Shown: positions 8,647 through 18,079, counted from the first letter of the stretch. The stretch: 62,323 nucleotides of DNA from Leisingera daeponensis DSM 23529 (GCF_000473145.1 NZ_KI421503.1:111774-174096), one strand, 5' to 3'. Notes: a model not told the origin generated them from the letters alone. Numbers and translations: made by a program.

Positions 8647-8674
8647 AATTAATCGACCGACCGGACGGTTAATT
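8647..8674. promoter_or_regulatory. PaaR-type operator before paaJ
   Basis: A 28-base imperfect palindrome with 22 symmetrical matches; its core is ACCGACCGGACGGT and its outer arms are AATTAA/TTAATT. The same core occurs at 18938-18957 and a diverged version at 16689-16704. It lies 40 bases upstream of paaJ, where a repressor would block the promoter. It resembles TetR-type PaaR operators described in Betaproteobacteria. Confidence 0.75.
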
Positions 8675-8714
8675 GTTCGGGCGCTACAAAGACGACCCGG
8701 GGGAGGAGACCCGC

Positions 8715-9920
8715 ATGACCGACGCTTTCATCTGTGACAGCATCCGCACACCCATCGGGCGCTATGGCGGGGCCTTGTCCCCTGTCCGTGCCGACGATCT
8801 GGCCGCAATCCCCCTGGCCGCGCTGAAGGCCCGCAATGCAGGCGTCGACTGGGACAGCGTCGATGACGTGATCTACGGCTGCGCCAACCAGGCGGGAGAG
8901 GACAACCGCAACGTGGCCCGCATGGCGACCTTGCTGGCGGGCCTGCCCGAAGCCATTCCGGGCACCACGGTCAACCGTCTTTGCGGCTCCGGCATGGATG
9001 CCATCGGCCTTGCCGCGCGCACCATCCGTGCGGGCGACGGCGACCTGATGATCGCGGGCGGCGTGGAATCCATGTCGCGTGCGCCCTTCGTTATGGCCAA
9101 GGCGACCGCCGCCTTCTCGCGCAATGCGGAGATCTACGACACCACGATCGGCTGGCGGTTCAAGAACCCCCGGCTGGACGAGCAGTTCGGCACCCATTCC
9201 ATGCCGGAAACCGCCGACAACGTCGCGGCGGACTACGGCATCAGCCGGGCCGATCAGGACGCCTTTGCGCTTGAAAGCCAGCGCCGCTGGGCCGCCGCCC
9301 ATGCGGCCGGGATCTTTGCCGACGAGATCACGCCGGTCACCATCCCGCAGCGCAAGGGCGATGCGCTGATCGTCGACACCGACGAACACCCCCGTCCCCA
9401 GACCACGCCGGAACAGCTGGCAAAGCTGCGCGGCGTCAACGGCCCCGATCTGTCGGTCACGGCGGGCAATGCCTCTGGCGTGAACGATGGCGCGGCGGGG
9501 GTGATCCTCGCGTCCGAAGCCTCCGCCGCGCAGAACGGCCTGACCCCGCAGGCCCGCGTCGTGGCCATGGCGGCGGCAGGCGTCGCGCCCCGCGTCATGG
9601 GCATCGGCCCGGTTCCGGCGACCCGCCGCGTGCTGGCCCGCGCCGGGCTCACGCTCGACCAGATGGATGTGATAGAGTTGAACGAGGCCTTCGCCGCACA
9701 GGGCCTTGCGGTGCTGCGCGACCTGGGCCTGCCGGACGATGCGGCGCATGTGAATGCCAACGGCGGTGCGATTGCCATGGGCCATCCGCTGGGCATGTCG
9801 GGCGCGCGGCTCGTGCTGCACGCGACGCGCCAGCTGCACCGCACCGGCGGCCGCTACGCGCTCTGCACCATGTGCGTGGGCGTGGGCCAAGGGATTGCCA
9901 TGATCCTGGAACGTGTTTGA
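8715..9920 (+). CDS. paaJ: 3-oxoadipyl-CoA/3-oxo-5,6-dehydrosuberyl-CoA thiolase
   Basis: A 401-residue thiolase that cleaves the C8 and C6 3-oxoacyl-CoA intermediates of aerobic phenylacetate breakdown, releasing acetyl-CoA and finally succinyl-CoA. Visible sites are the nucleophilic Cys in NRLCGSGMDA (near residue 90), GGVESMSRAPFV, the ELNEAFAAQ motif and the C-terminal NANGGAIAMGHPLG and CTMCVGVGQG. Length fits PaaJ/PcaF. ATG 8715 follows a GGAGGAG site. It starts the rightward paa operon behind the 8647 operator. Confidence 0.92.
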   Translation: MTDAFICDSIRTPIGRYGGALSPVRADDLAAIPLAALKARNAGVDWDSVDDVIYGCANQAGEDNRNVARMATLLAGLPEAIPGTTVNRLCGSGMDAIGLAARTIRAGDGDLMIAGGVESMSRAPFVMAKATAAFSRNAEIYDTTIGWRFKNPRLDEQFGTHSMPETADNVAADYGISRADQDAFALESQRRWAAAHAAGIFADEITPVTIPQRKGDALIVDTDEHPRPQTTPEQLAKLRGVNGPDLSVTAGNASGVNDGAAGVILASEASAAQNGLTPQARVVAMAAAGVAPRVMGIGPVPATRRVLARAGLTLDQMDVIELNEAFAAQGLAVLRDLGLPDDAAHVNANGGAIAMGHPLGMSGARLVLHATRQLHRTGGRYALCTMCVGVGQGIAMILERV

Positions 9921-9941
9921 ACCCCATAGTGAGGACGGACG

Positions 9942-10919
9942 ATGTACGCACAGATGATCCAGTCGGAAACGTCGGAGGAGACGCCGGAAGAGCTTGCCGC
10001 CTTTCAGGCGCGCATCGACCGCGGCGAGCGGATCGAACCCAAGGAATGGATGCCGGAGGGCTACCGCAAGACGCTGATCCGCCAGATCGGCCAACACGCC
10101 CATTCCGAGATCGTGGGCCAGCTGCCGGAGGGCAACTGGATCACCCGCGCGCCGACGCTGGAACGCAAGCAGATCCTGCTGGCCAAGGTGCAGGACGAGG
10201 CGGGCCACGGCCTGTATCTCTATAGTGCCTGCGAGACGCTGGGGATCTCCCGCGACGAGCTGTTCGAGCGGCTGCATTCGGGGGCGATGAAATACTCGTC
10301 GATCTTCAATTACCCGACGCTGACATGGGCCGATATGGGCGCGGTGGGCTGGCTGGTCGATGGTGCCGCGATCATGAATCAGGTGCCGCTACAGCGCACC
10401 TCTTATGGTCCCTACGCCCGCGCCATGGTGCGGATCTGCAAGGAGGAGAGCTTTCACCAGCGGCAGGGCTACACCATCATGATGAAGATGGCGCAGGGCA
10501 CCGCGGCGCAAAAGGCCATGGCGCAGGATGCGCTCAACCGCTTCTGGTATCCCTCGCTGATGATGTTCGGCCCGTCGGATGCGGAGTCGGTACATTCGAG
10601 CCAGAACATGGCGTGGCGGATCAAGATCAACACCAACGACGAGCTGCGCCAGCGCTTCGTCAACGAGACCGTGCCGCAGGCGCATTACCTCGGCCTCACC
10701 GTCCCCGACGAGACACTGGCATGGAACGAGGACAAGCAGGGTTGGGATTTCGCCGAGCCGGACTGGACCGAGTTCTTCGAGGTGCTGCGCGGCAATGGGC
10801 CGTGCAACGAGGAACGCCTCGGCGCCCGTCGCAAGGCATGGTCCGACGGCGAATGGTTCCGCGACGGGCTGTCGGCCTATGCCGAGAAGCAGGCCAGCCG
10901 CCGCATGGCCGCAGAATAA
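9942..10919 (+). CDS. paaA: Phenylacetyl-CoA epoxidase, catalytic subunit A
   Basis: A 325-residue di-iron oxygenase subunit that forms the 1,2-epoxide of phenylacetyl-CoA. Iron ligands are visible in [13 protein letters not shown] and in [11 protein letters not shown], the paired ExxH motifs of bacterial multicomponent monooxygenases. [14 protein letters not shown] and [19 protein letters not shown] are strongly PaaA-like. It is the first of the contiguous paaABCDE set, following paaJ by 21 bases. Confidence 0.95.
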   Translation: MYAQMIQSETSEETPEELAAFQARIDRGERIEPKEWMPEGYRKTLIRQIGQHAHSEIVGQLPEGNWITRAPTLERKQILLAKVQDEAGHGLYLYSACETLGISRDELFERLHSGAMKYSSIFNYPTLTWADMGAVGWLVDGAAIMNQVPLQRTSYGPYARAMVRICKEESFHQRQGYTIMMKMAQGTAAQKAMAQDALNRFWYPSLMMFGPSDAESVHSSQNMAWRIKINTNDELRQRFVNETVPQAHYLGLTVPDETLAWNEDKQGWDFAEPDWTEFFEVLRGNGPCNEERLGARRKAWSDGEWFRDGLSAYAEKQASRRMAAE

Positions 10920-10933
10920 AGGGGAGAGAGAGC

Positions 10934-11218
10934 ATGAACAAGGAATGGCCCCTCTGGGAGGTCTTCATCCGTGGCCAGCACGGGCTGAACCACCGTCACG
11001 TGGGTTCGCTGCACGCCTCGGATGCGGAGATGGCGATCAACCACGCGCGCGACGTCTACACCCGCCGCAAGGAGGGCGTGTCGATCTGGGTGGTGCCGTC
11101 GAGCGCGATCACCGCCTCGGCCCCGTCCGAGAAAGGCGCGCTGTTCGACCCGGCGGAGGACAAGGTCTACCGCCACCCGACCTTCTACGACATTCCGGAC
11201 GAAGTGGGGCACATGTGA
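10934..11218 (+). CDS. paaB: Phenylacetyl-CoA epoxidase subunit B
   Basis: A 94-residue small subunit of the epoxidase complex, thought to bridge the PaaAC heterodimers. The opening EWPLWEVFIRGQHGLNHRHVGSLHA is diagnostic, followed by A-DVYTRRKEGVSIWVVPS. ATG 10934 has a GGGGAGAGAG ribosome site, and the stop overlaps the paaC start (TGATG). Confidence 0.95.
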   Translation: MNKEWPLWEVFIRGQHGLNHRHVGSLHASDAEMAINHARDVYTRRKEGVSIWVVPSSAITASAPSEKGALFDPAEDKVYRHPTFYDIPDEVGHM

Positions 11219-12075
11219 TGTCCTCTCTGCCCGACGTTCAAACCCCGGAGGTGGCCCGGCTGGCCGCCCGGGCGGCCGCCCAACAGCCCGCCGAGGACCC
11301 GCATATGGCGGATGTGGCGCTGCGCCCGGCCATCTTCGACTGGCTCTGCCGCCTGGGGGACAATGCGCTGATCCTCGGCCACCGCACCTCCGAGTGGTGC
11401 GGCCATGGGCCTGCGCTGGAAGAAGACATCGCGCTGGCGAACACCGCGCTCGACCTGATCGGCCAATGCCAGATGTGGCTGGGCCTCGCTGCGGAGGTCG
11501 AGGGCGCGGGCCGCACGGCGGATGACCTCGCCTACCTGCGCGACGCGCTGCAGTTCCGCAACGCAAAGCTGTTGGAGTTGCCCAAGGGGGACATGGCGCA
11601 GACGATCATGCGGGAATTCCTGTTCGATGCCTATCACTTCGAGCTGCTCAGTGCGCTGAAGGACAGCGCCTCGCCGCGCGTGGCCGAGATCGCCGCCAAG
11701 GCGGTGAAGGAGGTGGCGTATCAGCTCGACCGCGCCTCGGATCTCGTGGTGCGGCTGGGCGACGGCACCGAGGAGAGCCACGCAAGGATGCAGGCCGCGC
11801 TCGATCACCTCTGGCCCTACGCGGGCGAGATGTTCGTGGCGGACGCGGTGGACGAGGCCATGGCGGAGGCCGGGATCGCGCCTGCGCTGACGGAGCTGCG
11901 GACCCGTTGGGAGGCGCTGGTGGCCGAGGTTCTCGACGAAGCCACGCTGACCGCGCCCGAACGCCGCTTCGACGTGCACACGGGGGGCAAGCAGGGGCGG
12001 CACACGGAACATTTGGGCTATATCCTGGCCGAGATGCAGTTCCTGCAGCGCGCCTATCCGGGGGCACAATGGTGA
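11218..12075 (+). CDS. paaC: Phenylacetyl-CoA epoxidase structural subunit C
   Basis: A 285-residue ferritin-like, catalytically inactive partner of PaaA. Recognisable stretches are LCRLGDNALILGHRTSEWCGHGPALEEDIALANTALDLIGQ, MREFLFDAYHFELL and HTGGKQGRHTEHLGYILAEMQFLQRAYPG at the C-terminus. The N-terminus carries an extra roughly 30-residue Ala-rich lead before the conserved region. It is coupled to paaB (shared TGATG) and to paaD (ATGGTGA overlap). Confidence 0.93.
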   Translation: MSSLPDVQTPEVARLAARAAAQQPAEDPHMADVALRPAIFDWLCRLGDNALILGHRTSEWCGHGPALEEDIALANTALDLIGQCQMWLGLAAEVEGAGRTADDLAYLRDALQFRNAKLLELPKGDMAQTIMREFLFDAYHFELLSALKDSASPRVAEIAAKAVKEVAYQLDRASDLVVRLGDGTEESHARMQAALDHLWPYAGEMFVADAVDEAMAEAGIAPALTELRTRWEALVAEVLDEATLTAPERRFDVHTGGKQGRHTEHLGYILAEMQFLQRAYPGAQW

Positions 12076-12572
12076 GCACGGACCAGGTCTGGGACTGGCT
12101 GTCGGAGGTGCCCGACCCGGAAATCCCCGTGGTCTCGGTCACCGAGCTGGGCATCATCCGCGAGGTCGCCTGGGAGGGCGACACGTTGAAGGTCGCGGTG
12201 ACGCCGACCTACTCCGGCTGCCCGGCGACGGCGGTGATCGACCTGATGGTCGAGGAGAAGCTGCGCGAGAAGGGCGTCGAGAAGATCGCCCTCGAACGCC
12301 GCCTCTCGCCGCCTTGGACGACGGACTGGATCACGGAAGGCGCGCGCGACAAGCTGCGTGCCTACGGCATCGCACCGCCGGTGGACGGCACCGCCAGCGA
12401 TGGCCGCATGGGTCGCGCGGCGCGTCTGTCGGGGTCGAACCTGACCATCGCCTGTCCACGCTGCGGATCGTCCACGACCGAGAAGGTCAGCCAATACGGC
12501 TCGACGCCCTGCAAGGCGGCCTATGTCTGCCGCGACTGCCTCGAGCCCTTCGACTACTTCAAGTGCCATTGA
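12069..12572 (+). CDS. paaD: Phenylacetyl-CoA epoxidase maturation protein D
   Basis: A 167-residue protein with an N-terminal DUF59/MIP18 domain (VPDPEIPVVSVTELGIIREV) and a C-terminal four-cysteine ribbon (CPRCGS ... CKAAYVCRDCLEPFDYFKCH). PaaD is required for epoxidase activity, probably for iron-sulfur or di-iron centre assembly. ATG 12069 overlaps the end of paaC by seven bases. Unusually, 279 bases of palindromic sequence separate it from paaE. Confidence 0.93.
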   Translation: MVSTDQVWDWLSEVPDPEIPVVSVTELGIIREVAWEGDTLKVAVTPTYSGCPATAVIDLMVEEKLREKGVEKIALERRLSPPWTTDWITEGARDKLRAYGIAPPVDGTASDGRMGRAARLSGSNLTIACPRCGSSTTEKVSQYGSTPCKAAYVCRDCLEPFDYFKCH

Positions 12573-12622
12573 GGCAGGAGGTCGTGGAGTTCAGCTCGGA
12601 CACTGCGGCCCGGGGGCACCCC

Positions 12623-12794
12623 GGGCCACGCCCGACCCTCCCGTCGCACCGAAGGTGCGCCACTGTACGGAGCACGCCTCCGGCGTGACGGGAGGGCGTT
12701 CGGGGGCCACACGCTCCGATCCATCGGCATGCGCGTGATGGCCGCCCGACCAACTCATCCGCTGCGCCTGCCCTCCCAGGGTCGGGCGTGGCCC
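12623..12794. repeat. Nested palindromic element between paaD and paaE
   Basis: An inverted repeat with 17-bp perfect arms (GGGCCACGCCCGACCCT at 12623-12639 and its complement at 12778-12794) encloses a second 10-bp pair (12636-12645 with 12687-12696) and two short hairpins (12646-12658 GCACC-GAA-GGTGC; 12673-12687 CACGCC-TCC-GGCGTG). There is no gene in the 279 bases. The nested stems look like a REP/BIME-style intergenic repeat or a processed RNA structure inside the operon. Confidence 0.8.
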
Positions 12795-12851
12795 TTCGCT
12801 CTGCTGATCCGATGTCAGCGTTGAACCGCTTCAGACAAGAGGAGGTCTGAC

Positions 12852-13913
12852 ATGCCCCGCTTCCATACGCTCGACGTGCTCGACGTGCGTCACGAGACCC
12901 GCGACGCCGTGGTCGTCACCCTGAAACCGCAAAGCGGCGACTTTGCCTTTACCCAAGGCCAGTACCTGACCTTCCGCCGCGACTTCGACGGCGAGGAGCT
13001 GCGCCGCAGCTATTCGATCTGCGCCGGTCTCGACGACGGCGCGCTGCGCGTCGGCATCAAGCGGGTGGACGGCGGCGCCTTCTCCACTTGGGCCAACGAG
13101 GACCTCAAACCCGGCGACACGCTGGAGGCGATGCCGCCGCAGGGCCGCTTCTTCACCGTGCTCGACCCGGCCACCGCCAAGAATTACGTAGCCTTCGCCG
13201 GAGGCTCCGGCATCACCCCGGTGCTGTCGATCATCAAGACGACGCTGGCGCGCGAACCCCACGCGACCTTCACCCTGGTCTATGCCAACCGCCAGGTCAC
13301 CTCGATCATGTTTCGCGAGGAACTGGAGGATCTGAAGAACAGCTACCTCGGGCGGCTCTCGGTAGTGCATATCCTTGAATCCGAAGGCGACATCGACCTC
13401 TTCACCGGCCGCATCGACGCCGAGAAGATGCAGGCGCTCTTCCGTCTCTGGATCGACGCCGAGAGCATCGACACCGCCTTCATCTGCGGGCCGGAACCGA
13501 TGATGCTCACCATCAAGGAGAGCCTGCTGGCCCACGGCCTCACAGAGGAACAGGTCAAGTTCGAGCTGTTTGCCTCGCAGCAGGGCCGCGCCAAGCAGCG
13601 TGCGCAATCGCGCCATGTCCAGAGCGACGGCGCGCAATGCGACGTGACCGTGACGCTCGATGGTGAGACGCGCGCCTTCCAGATGCCCAAGGACGGCACC
13701 CCGATCCTCGACGCGGCCATCGCGCAGAACATGGACGCGCCCTACAGCTGCAAGGCGGGCGTCTGTTCGACCTGCCGCGCCAAGGTGTCGGAAGGCGAGG
13801 TCGAGATGATGACCAACCATGCGCTCGAGGATTACGAGGTCCGCGCCGGATACGTGCTGTCCTGCCAATGCATTCCGCTCTCGGACAAAGTTGTCCTGAG
13901 CTACGACGCATAA
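12852..13913 (+). CDS. paaE: Phenylacetyl-CoA epoxidase reductase subunit
   Basis: A 353-residue NADPH-ferredoxin-type reductase that passes electrons to PaaA. The FAD-binding RRSYSICAG motif is near residue 57, the nucleotide-binding GGSGITPVLSI near 117, and a plant-type 2Fe-2S domain is at the C-terminus with CKAGVCSTCRAKV and a final Cys in LSCQCIPLS. ATG 12852 has a GAGGAGG ribosome site of its own, as expected after the long gap to paaD. Confidence 0.94.
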   Translation: MPRFHTLDVLDVRHETRDAVVVTLKPQSGDFAFTQGQYLTFRRDFDGEELRRSYSICAGLDDGALRVGIKRVDGGAFSTWANEDLKPGDTLEAMPPQGRFFTVLDPATAKNYVAFAGGSGITPVLSIIKTTLAREPHATFTLVYANRQVTSIMFREELEDLKNSYLGRLSVVHILESEGDIDLFTGRIDAEKMQALFRLWIDAESIDTAFICGPEPMMLTIKESLLAHGLTEEQVKFELFASQQGRAKQRAQSRHVQSDGAQCDVTVTLDGETRAFQMPKDGTPILDAAIAQNMDAPYSCKAGVCSTCRAKVSEGEVEMMTNHALEDYEVRAGYVLSCQCIPLSDKVVLSYDA

Positions 13914-13921
13914 GGGGGCTG

Positions 13922-15991
13922 ATGATGCTCGATTCAACCAAGACCGCCCGCCGCCTGACCAGCTACCTCGAAGGCGCCTGGCGTGCCGGTGATGGCGATG
14001 GCCGCCCGGTGCTGAATGCCGCCACCGGCGAGGTGCACGCGCTGATCGGGGCGGAGGGGCTGGACATGGCCGCCGCGCTCGCATGGGGCCGCGAGGTTGG
14101 GGGCCGTGGCTTGCGCCGTCACACCACCCACGAACGCGCCCTGATGCTGAAGGCCGTGGGGCTGAAGCTGATGGAACAGAAGGCGGAGTTCCATGCCGAG
14201 AGCCTCGCCACCGGGGCCACGCCGCGCGACGCCCTGCCCGACATCGAAGGCGGCATCGGCACGTTGCTGACCTTTGCCTCCAAGGCCCGCAAGGAGCTGC
14301 CGAACGCGAAGGTGATCCCCGAGGGCGCGGTGGAGATGCTCTCGAAGGACGGCTCCTTCGTCGGCCAGCACATCCTGACGCCGATGCTGGGTGTCGCGGT
14401 GCACATCAACGCCTTCAACTTCCCGGTCTGGGGGATGCTGGAAAAGATCGCGCCCGCGCTGATCGCGGGCATGCCCTGCCTCGTCAAACCCGCCTCCGGC
14501 ACCGCCTACCTGACCGAGCTGATGGTGCGGCGGATCCTCGACATGGGGCTCCTGCCGGACGGCGCGCTGCAGGTGCTTTGCGGCTCCGTCGGCGACCTGC
14601 TGGATCACGTGACCGAGCAGGACGTGGTGACCTTCACCGGCTCGGCGGCGACGGGCCGCAAGCTGCGCACGCATCCGGCCATCGTGGAAAATTCCACGCG
14701 CTTCACCATGGAGGCCGACAGCCTCAACGCCTCGATCCTCGCGCCCGATGCCTCGCCCGGCACGCCGGAATTCGACCTGTTCATCAAGGAAGTGCAGCGT
14801 GAGATGACGACGAAGGCGGGTCAGAAATGCACCGCCATCCGCCGGATCATGGTGCCTTCGGCGCAGGAAGAGGTGGTGATCGAGGTGCTCTCCGCCCGGC
14901 TCGCCAAGGCCGTTCCCGGCCTGCCCGGGGACGAGGCCACGCGCATGGGCGCGCTGGCCTCGCTGGGGGATCGCGCCTCGGTGCGTGAGAAGATCGCGCA
15001 GATCGCAGCCGAGGCGGAGATCGTCTTTGGCGACCCGGATCAGGTCACGACCTCCTCGGGCGATCCCGAGAAAGGCGCCTTCCTCAACCCCGTCCTGCTG
15101 CGCTGCGCGTCACCGATGACGGCGCAGGCCCCGCATGACATCGAAGCTTTCGGCCCCGTCGCCACCGTCATGGGCTACGCCGATGTCGAAGAGGCCGTCG
15201 CGCTGGCGATGAAGGGGCGCGGCTCGCTGGTCTCCTCGGTCTTCACCGACGACGAAGCGTTTGCCACCCAGTTGACCCTCGGCCTGGCCCCGCAACACGG
15301 GCGCGTGCTGATCGGCAACCGCGACTCGGCGAAGTCCTCGACCGGCCACGGCGCCCCCCTCGCACCTCTGGTGCACGGCGGTCCAGGCCGGGCGGGTGGT
15401 GGCGAGGAGATGGGCGGCATGCGCGGCGTGAAGCATTTCATGGCCCGCACGGCGATCCAAGGGACGCCGCGGATGCTGGCGGCCGTCACCGGCCAATGGG
15501 TCGCGGGCGCCCCGGCGGACACGGCGGGGGAACACCCCTTCCGCAAGTCATTGGACACGTTGAAGGTGGGCGACCAGCTGGTGACCGACCGCCGTGTCAT
15601 CACGAAAGAGGACGTGGAACATTTTGCCCAGTTCACCGGCGACACCTTCTATGCGCATATGGACGAGGCCGCCGCGAAGGCGAACCCCTTCTTCGACGAC
15701 CGCGTGGCGCATGGCTACCTGATCGCCTCCTTCGCCGCCGGTCTCTTCGTACAGCCCGATCCCGGCCCGGTGCTGGCGAATTACGGCGTGGACAACATGC
15801 GCTTCCTCACGCCGGTCTACTTCGGCGACAGCCTACAGGTGCGGCTGACCTGCAAACAGATCACGCCGCGCGAAGGCTCCGTCTACGGCGAGGTGCGCTG
15901 GGATTGCCGGGTGAGCAACCAGCACGACGCAGTGGTCGCGCAATACGACGTTCTGACCATGGTGGCCAAGACCTGGCCGCTGGTAGAATGA
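13922..15991 (+). CDS. paaZ: Bifunctional oxepin-CoA hydrolase / semialdehyde dehydrogenase
   Basis: A 689-residue fusion. Residues about 1-520 are an aldehyde dehydrogenase (INAFNFPVWG, TFTGSAATG, catalytic Cys in GQKCTAIRR near residue 300); residues about 540-689 are a MaoC-like hydratase (FTGDTFYAHMD...VAHGYLIASFAAGLF) that opens the oxepin ring. Together they produce 3-oxo-5,6-dehydrosuberyl-CoA. Adjacent ATGs at 13922 and 13925 both follow AGGGGG; 13922 was taken. Last gene of the rightward operon. Confidence 0.94.
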   Translation: MMLDSTKTARRLTSYLEGAWRAGDGDGRPVLNAATGEVHALIGAEGLDMAAALAWGREVGGRGLRRHTTHERALMLKAVGLKLMEQKAEFHAESLATGATPRDALPDIEGGIGTLLTFASKARKELPNAKVIPEGAVEMLSKDGSFVGQHILTPMLGVAVHINAFNFPVWGMLEKIAPALIAGMPCLVKPASGTAYLTELMVRRILDMGLLPDGALQVLCGSVGDLLDHVTEQDVVTFTGSAATGRKLRTHPAIVENSTRFTMEADSLNASILAPDASPGTPEFDLFIKEVQREMTTKAGQKCTAIRRIMVPSAQEEVVIEVLSARLAKAVPGLPGDEATRMGALASLGDRASVREKIAQIAAEAEIVFGDPDQVTTSSGDPEKGAFLNPVLLRCASPMTAQAPHDIEAFGPVATVMGYADVEEAVALAMKGRGSLVSSVFTDDEAFATQLTLGLAPQHGRVLIGNRDSAKSSTGHGAPLAPLVHGGPGRAGGGEEMGGMRGVKHFMARTAIQGTPRMLAAVTGQWVAGAPADTAGEHPFRKSLDTLKVGDQLVTDRRVITKEDVEHFAQFTGDTFYAHMDEAAAKANPFFDDRVAHGYLIASFAAGLFVQPDPGPVLANYGVDNMRFLTPVYFGDSLQVRLTCKQITPREGSVYGEVRWDCRVSNQHDAVVAQYDVLTMVAKTWPLVE

Positions 15992-16019
15992 CGGAAGGGG
16001 CTCAGCGCAGCCCGGAGAG

Positions 16020-16038
16020 GGGCCTTCAGCGAAGGCCC
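16020..16038. terminator. Hairpin between convergent paaZ and paaR
   Basis: An 8-bp perfect GC-rich stem (GGGCCTTC / GAAGGCCC, three-base loop) overlaps the last codons of paaR and lies 29 bases after the paaZ stop. Neither strand has a long T run, so termination is inferred from location between converging genes. Confidence 0.45.
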
Positions 16039-16622
16039 TTCACCCCGTCCAGAACCATCGTGGTGGCCACCTTGGCATAGTCTTCGCGGGTCAGTCCGCC
16101 GTCTTCCCGGAACCAGGTGTAGACCCAGTTCAACATGCCAAAGAGCGACATGGTCACCGGCGTCAACAGGCGCGGTTCGTCGCTCAGGTTCGGGAGCAAG
16201 GTCTCGATCACCGCCGAGAACCGCCCAACTATGGCGCGGGTGCGCTCGCGCACCTGCGTCTGTTGTTCGGCATTCATCGCTTCGGCGGCGTTGAGCTGCA
16301 CCTTATGGGCATCATCCGCGCCCTCGTAGGCCAGCAGCACCGCCGTCACCATCGCCTCCAGCCGGGCGCGCGGGTCGAGCGACGCATCGTCCGCCGCCTC
16401 GATCGCCGCTGCCAGATCGTCGAGATGGCCGAGGATGATGGCGCAGATCAGCTCCGCCTTCGACGGATAGTAATGATAAAGCAACGACTTGGAGACCCCG
16501 GCGCGTTTCGCGATGCCGGCCATCGAGGCCTTCTCCATACCTTCGGTCGCAAAGACGTTGGCAGCATCCACCAAGAGCTGATGCTGCTTCTCCTCGAAAT
16601 CCTTGGCGCGGGTGCGGGCCAT
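16026..16622 (-). CDS. paaR: TetR-family repressor of the phenylacetate genes
   Basis: A 198-residue TetR regulator. The N-terminal helix-turn-helix (KASMAGIAKRAGVSKSLLYHYYPSKAELICAII, residues about 28-60) is typical. ATG 16622 is preceded by GAGAGGAG. Known PaaR repressors of this family are released from DNA by phenylacetyl-CoA. Three related operator-like sites occur in the cluster, one of them 67 bases upstream of this gene, which suggests self-control. The role is inferred from context plus those sites. Confidence 0.82.
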   Translation of the reverse strand: MARTRAKDFEEKQHQLLVDAANVFATEGMEKASMAGIAKRAGVSKSLLYHYYPSKAELICAIILGHLDDLAAAIEAADDASLDPRARLEAMVTAVLLAYEGADDAHKVQLNAAEAMNAEQQTQVRERTRAIVGRFSAVIETLLPNLSDEPRLLTPVTMSLFGMLNWVYTWFREDGGLTREDYAKVATTMVLDGVKGLR

Positions 16623-16688
16623 CTTGGCTCCTCTCGAATGGCGAAAGCGGGGACGTTGTCGCCCCCGCTTTAACCAATCGTTCATTCC

Positions 16689-16704
16689 TTGACCAGTCGG
16701 TCGG
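16689..16704. promoter_or_regulatory. Diverged PaaR operator before paaR
   Basis: TTGACCAGTCGGTCGG matches the reverse complement of the operator core of the 8647 and 18938 sites (TTGACCGTCCGGTCGG) at 13 of 16 positions. It lies between the paaK stop and the paaR start, fitting autoregulation. Confidence 0.55.
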
Positions 16705-16713
16705 GCGCGTGCC

Positions 16714-18030
16714 TCACTTGGCGCGGTTGTCCATGACCCTCTGCGCCTTGCCCTGCGAGCGCGCGATGCCCTCGGGGTCGTGTACCTCGATCTTCGTCGA
16801 AATGCCGACGACAGACTTGATGTGATGCGCCAGCTCCTTCGACGAGGCCGCGCGGGCGTCACCCGAGGCCATTTCGGGCGTGGCCTCTACATGCACCACC
16901 ATCGCGTCCATCCGCCCGCTGCTCACCAGTTCGATCTGGAAATGCGGCGCGAGGCCCCGGCACTTGAGGATCTGCTCCTCGATCTGCGTCGGAAAGACGT
17001 TCACGCCGCGCAGGATGATCATGTCGTCGCTGCGCCCGGTGATCTTCTCGATGCGCCGCATCGACCGCGCGGTGCCCGGCAGAATGCGCGTCAGGTCGCG
17101 GGTGCGGTAGCGCACCATCGGCAGCGCCTCCTTGGTCAGCGTGGTAAAGACCAGTTCACCCAGCTCGCCATCGGGCAGCACCTCGCCCGTCACCGGATCG
17201 ATGATCTCGGGGTAGAAGTGATCCTCCCAGACGTGCAGCCCGTCCTTGGTCTCGACGCATTCATTGGCAACGCCCGGCCCCATGACCTCGGACAGGCCGT
17301 AGATGTCGACGGCGTGCATGTCGAAGGCCTGCTCGATCTCGGCCCGCATGGCGTTGGTCCAGGGCTCGGCCCCGAAGATACCGACCTGCAGTGAGCTGTC
17401 GCGCGGGTCGATCCCCTGGCGTTTGAACTCATCGAGGATGGCGAGCATGTAGGAGGGCGTCACCATGATGATGCGCGGCTTGAAATCCTGGATCAGCGTC
17501 ACCTGCCGTTCTGTCATGCCGCCGGACATGGGCACCACGGTGCAGCCCAGCCGCTCCGCCCCGTAATGCGCGCCGAGACCGCCGGTGAACAGGCCGTAGC
17601 CGTAGGAGATATGGCAGATGTCGCCGCGCCGCCCGCCCGACGCCCGGATCGACCGCGCGACACAATCGGCCCATGTGTCTATGTCCTTCTGCGTGTAGCC
17701 GACGACGGTCGGCTTGCCCGTGGTGCCGGAGGACCCATGGATGCGCACCACCTGGTCCTGCGGCACGGCGAACATGCCGAAGGGATAGGTGTCGCGCAGG
17801 TCCGATTTCACCGTGAAGGGAAATTTTGCCAGGTCGCCCAAGGTCTTGAAGTCATCCGGATGCGCCCCGTGCCGGTCGAAGCTCGCCTTGAAGAACGACG
17901 AGTTCTCATAGGCATGGCGCAGCGACCACGCCATGCGCTGCTGCTGCAGGGCCGTGATCTCGTCGCGGCTGGCGATCTCGATCGGGTCGAGGATCTCCCG
18001 GCTGGGGGTCATGTCGGTCATTCGGGTCAT
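16714..18030 (-). CDS. paaK: Phenylacetate-CoA ligase
   Basis: A 438-residue AMP-forming ligase that activates phenylacetate to phenylacetyl-CoA, the committing step. Visible motifs: the phosphate loop SSGTTGKPT, the adenine motif DIYGLSEVMGPG, YRTRDL, and the C-terminal hinge/lid GRSDDMIILRGVNVFPTQIE. Length is normal (430-440). ATG 18030 has a GGGAGGAG ribosome site; the open frame upstream lacks one. It lies downstream of paaG on the same strand and upstream of paaR. Confidence 0.95.
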   Translation of the reverse strand: MTRMTDMTPSREILDPIEIASRDEITALQQQRMAWSLRHAYENSSFFKASFDRHGAHPDDFKTLGDLAKFPFTVKSDLRDTYPFGMFAVPQDQVVRIHGSSGTTGKPTVVGYTQKDIDTWADCVARSIRASGGRRGDICHISYGYGLFTGGLGAHYGAERLGCTVVPMSGGMTERQVTLIQDFKPRIIMVTPSYMLAILDEFKRQGIDPRDSSLQVGIFGAEPWTNAMRAEIEQAFDMHAVDIYGLSEVMGPGVANECVETKDGLHVWEDHFYPEIIDPVTGEVLPDGELGELVFTTLTKEALPMVRYRTRDLTRILPGTARSMRRIEKITGRSDDMIILRGVNVFPTQIEEQILKCRGLAPHFQIELVSSGRMDAMVVHVEATPEMASGDARAASSKELAHHIKSVVGISTKIEVHDPEGIARSQGKAQRVMDNRAK

Positions 18031-18079
18031 ATTGGGGCTCCTCCCGGAAGGGTTACATGCGAGTGCAGCGAATCGCGGT

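Noticed and set aside
8649..10277. 542-codon minus-strand frame over paaJ/paaA
   Set aside because: Shadow of well-identified genes; no family-like sequence.
12623..12794. CRISPR-like array between paaD and paaE
   Set aside because: The repeats are inverted and nested, not regularly spaced direct repeats.
12831..14084. 417-codon minus-strand frame over paaE
   Set aside because: Antisense to paaE with shadow composition.
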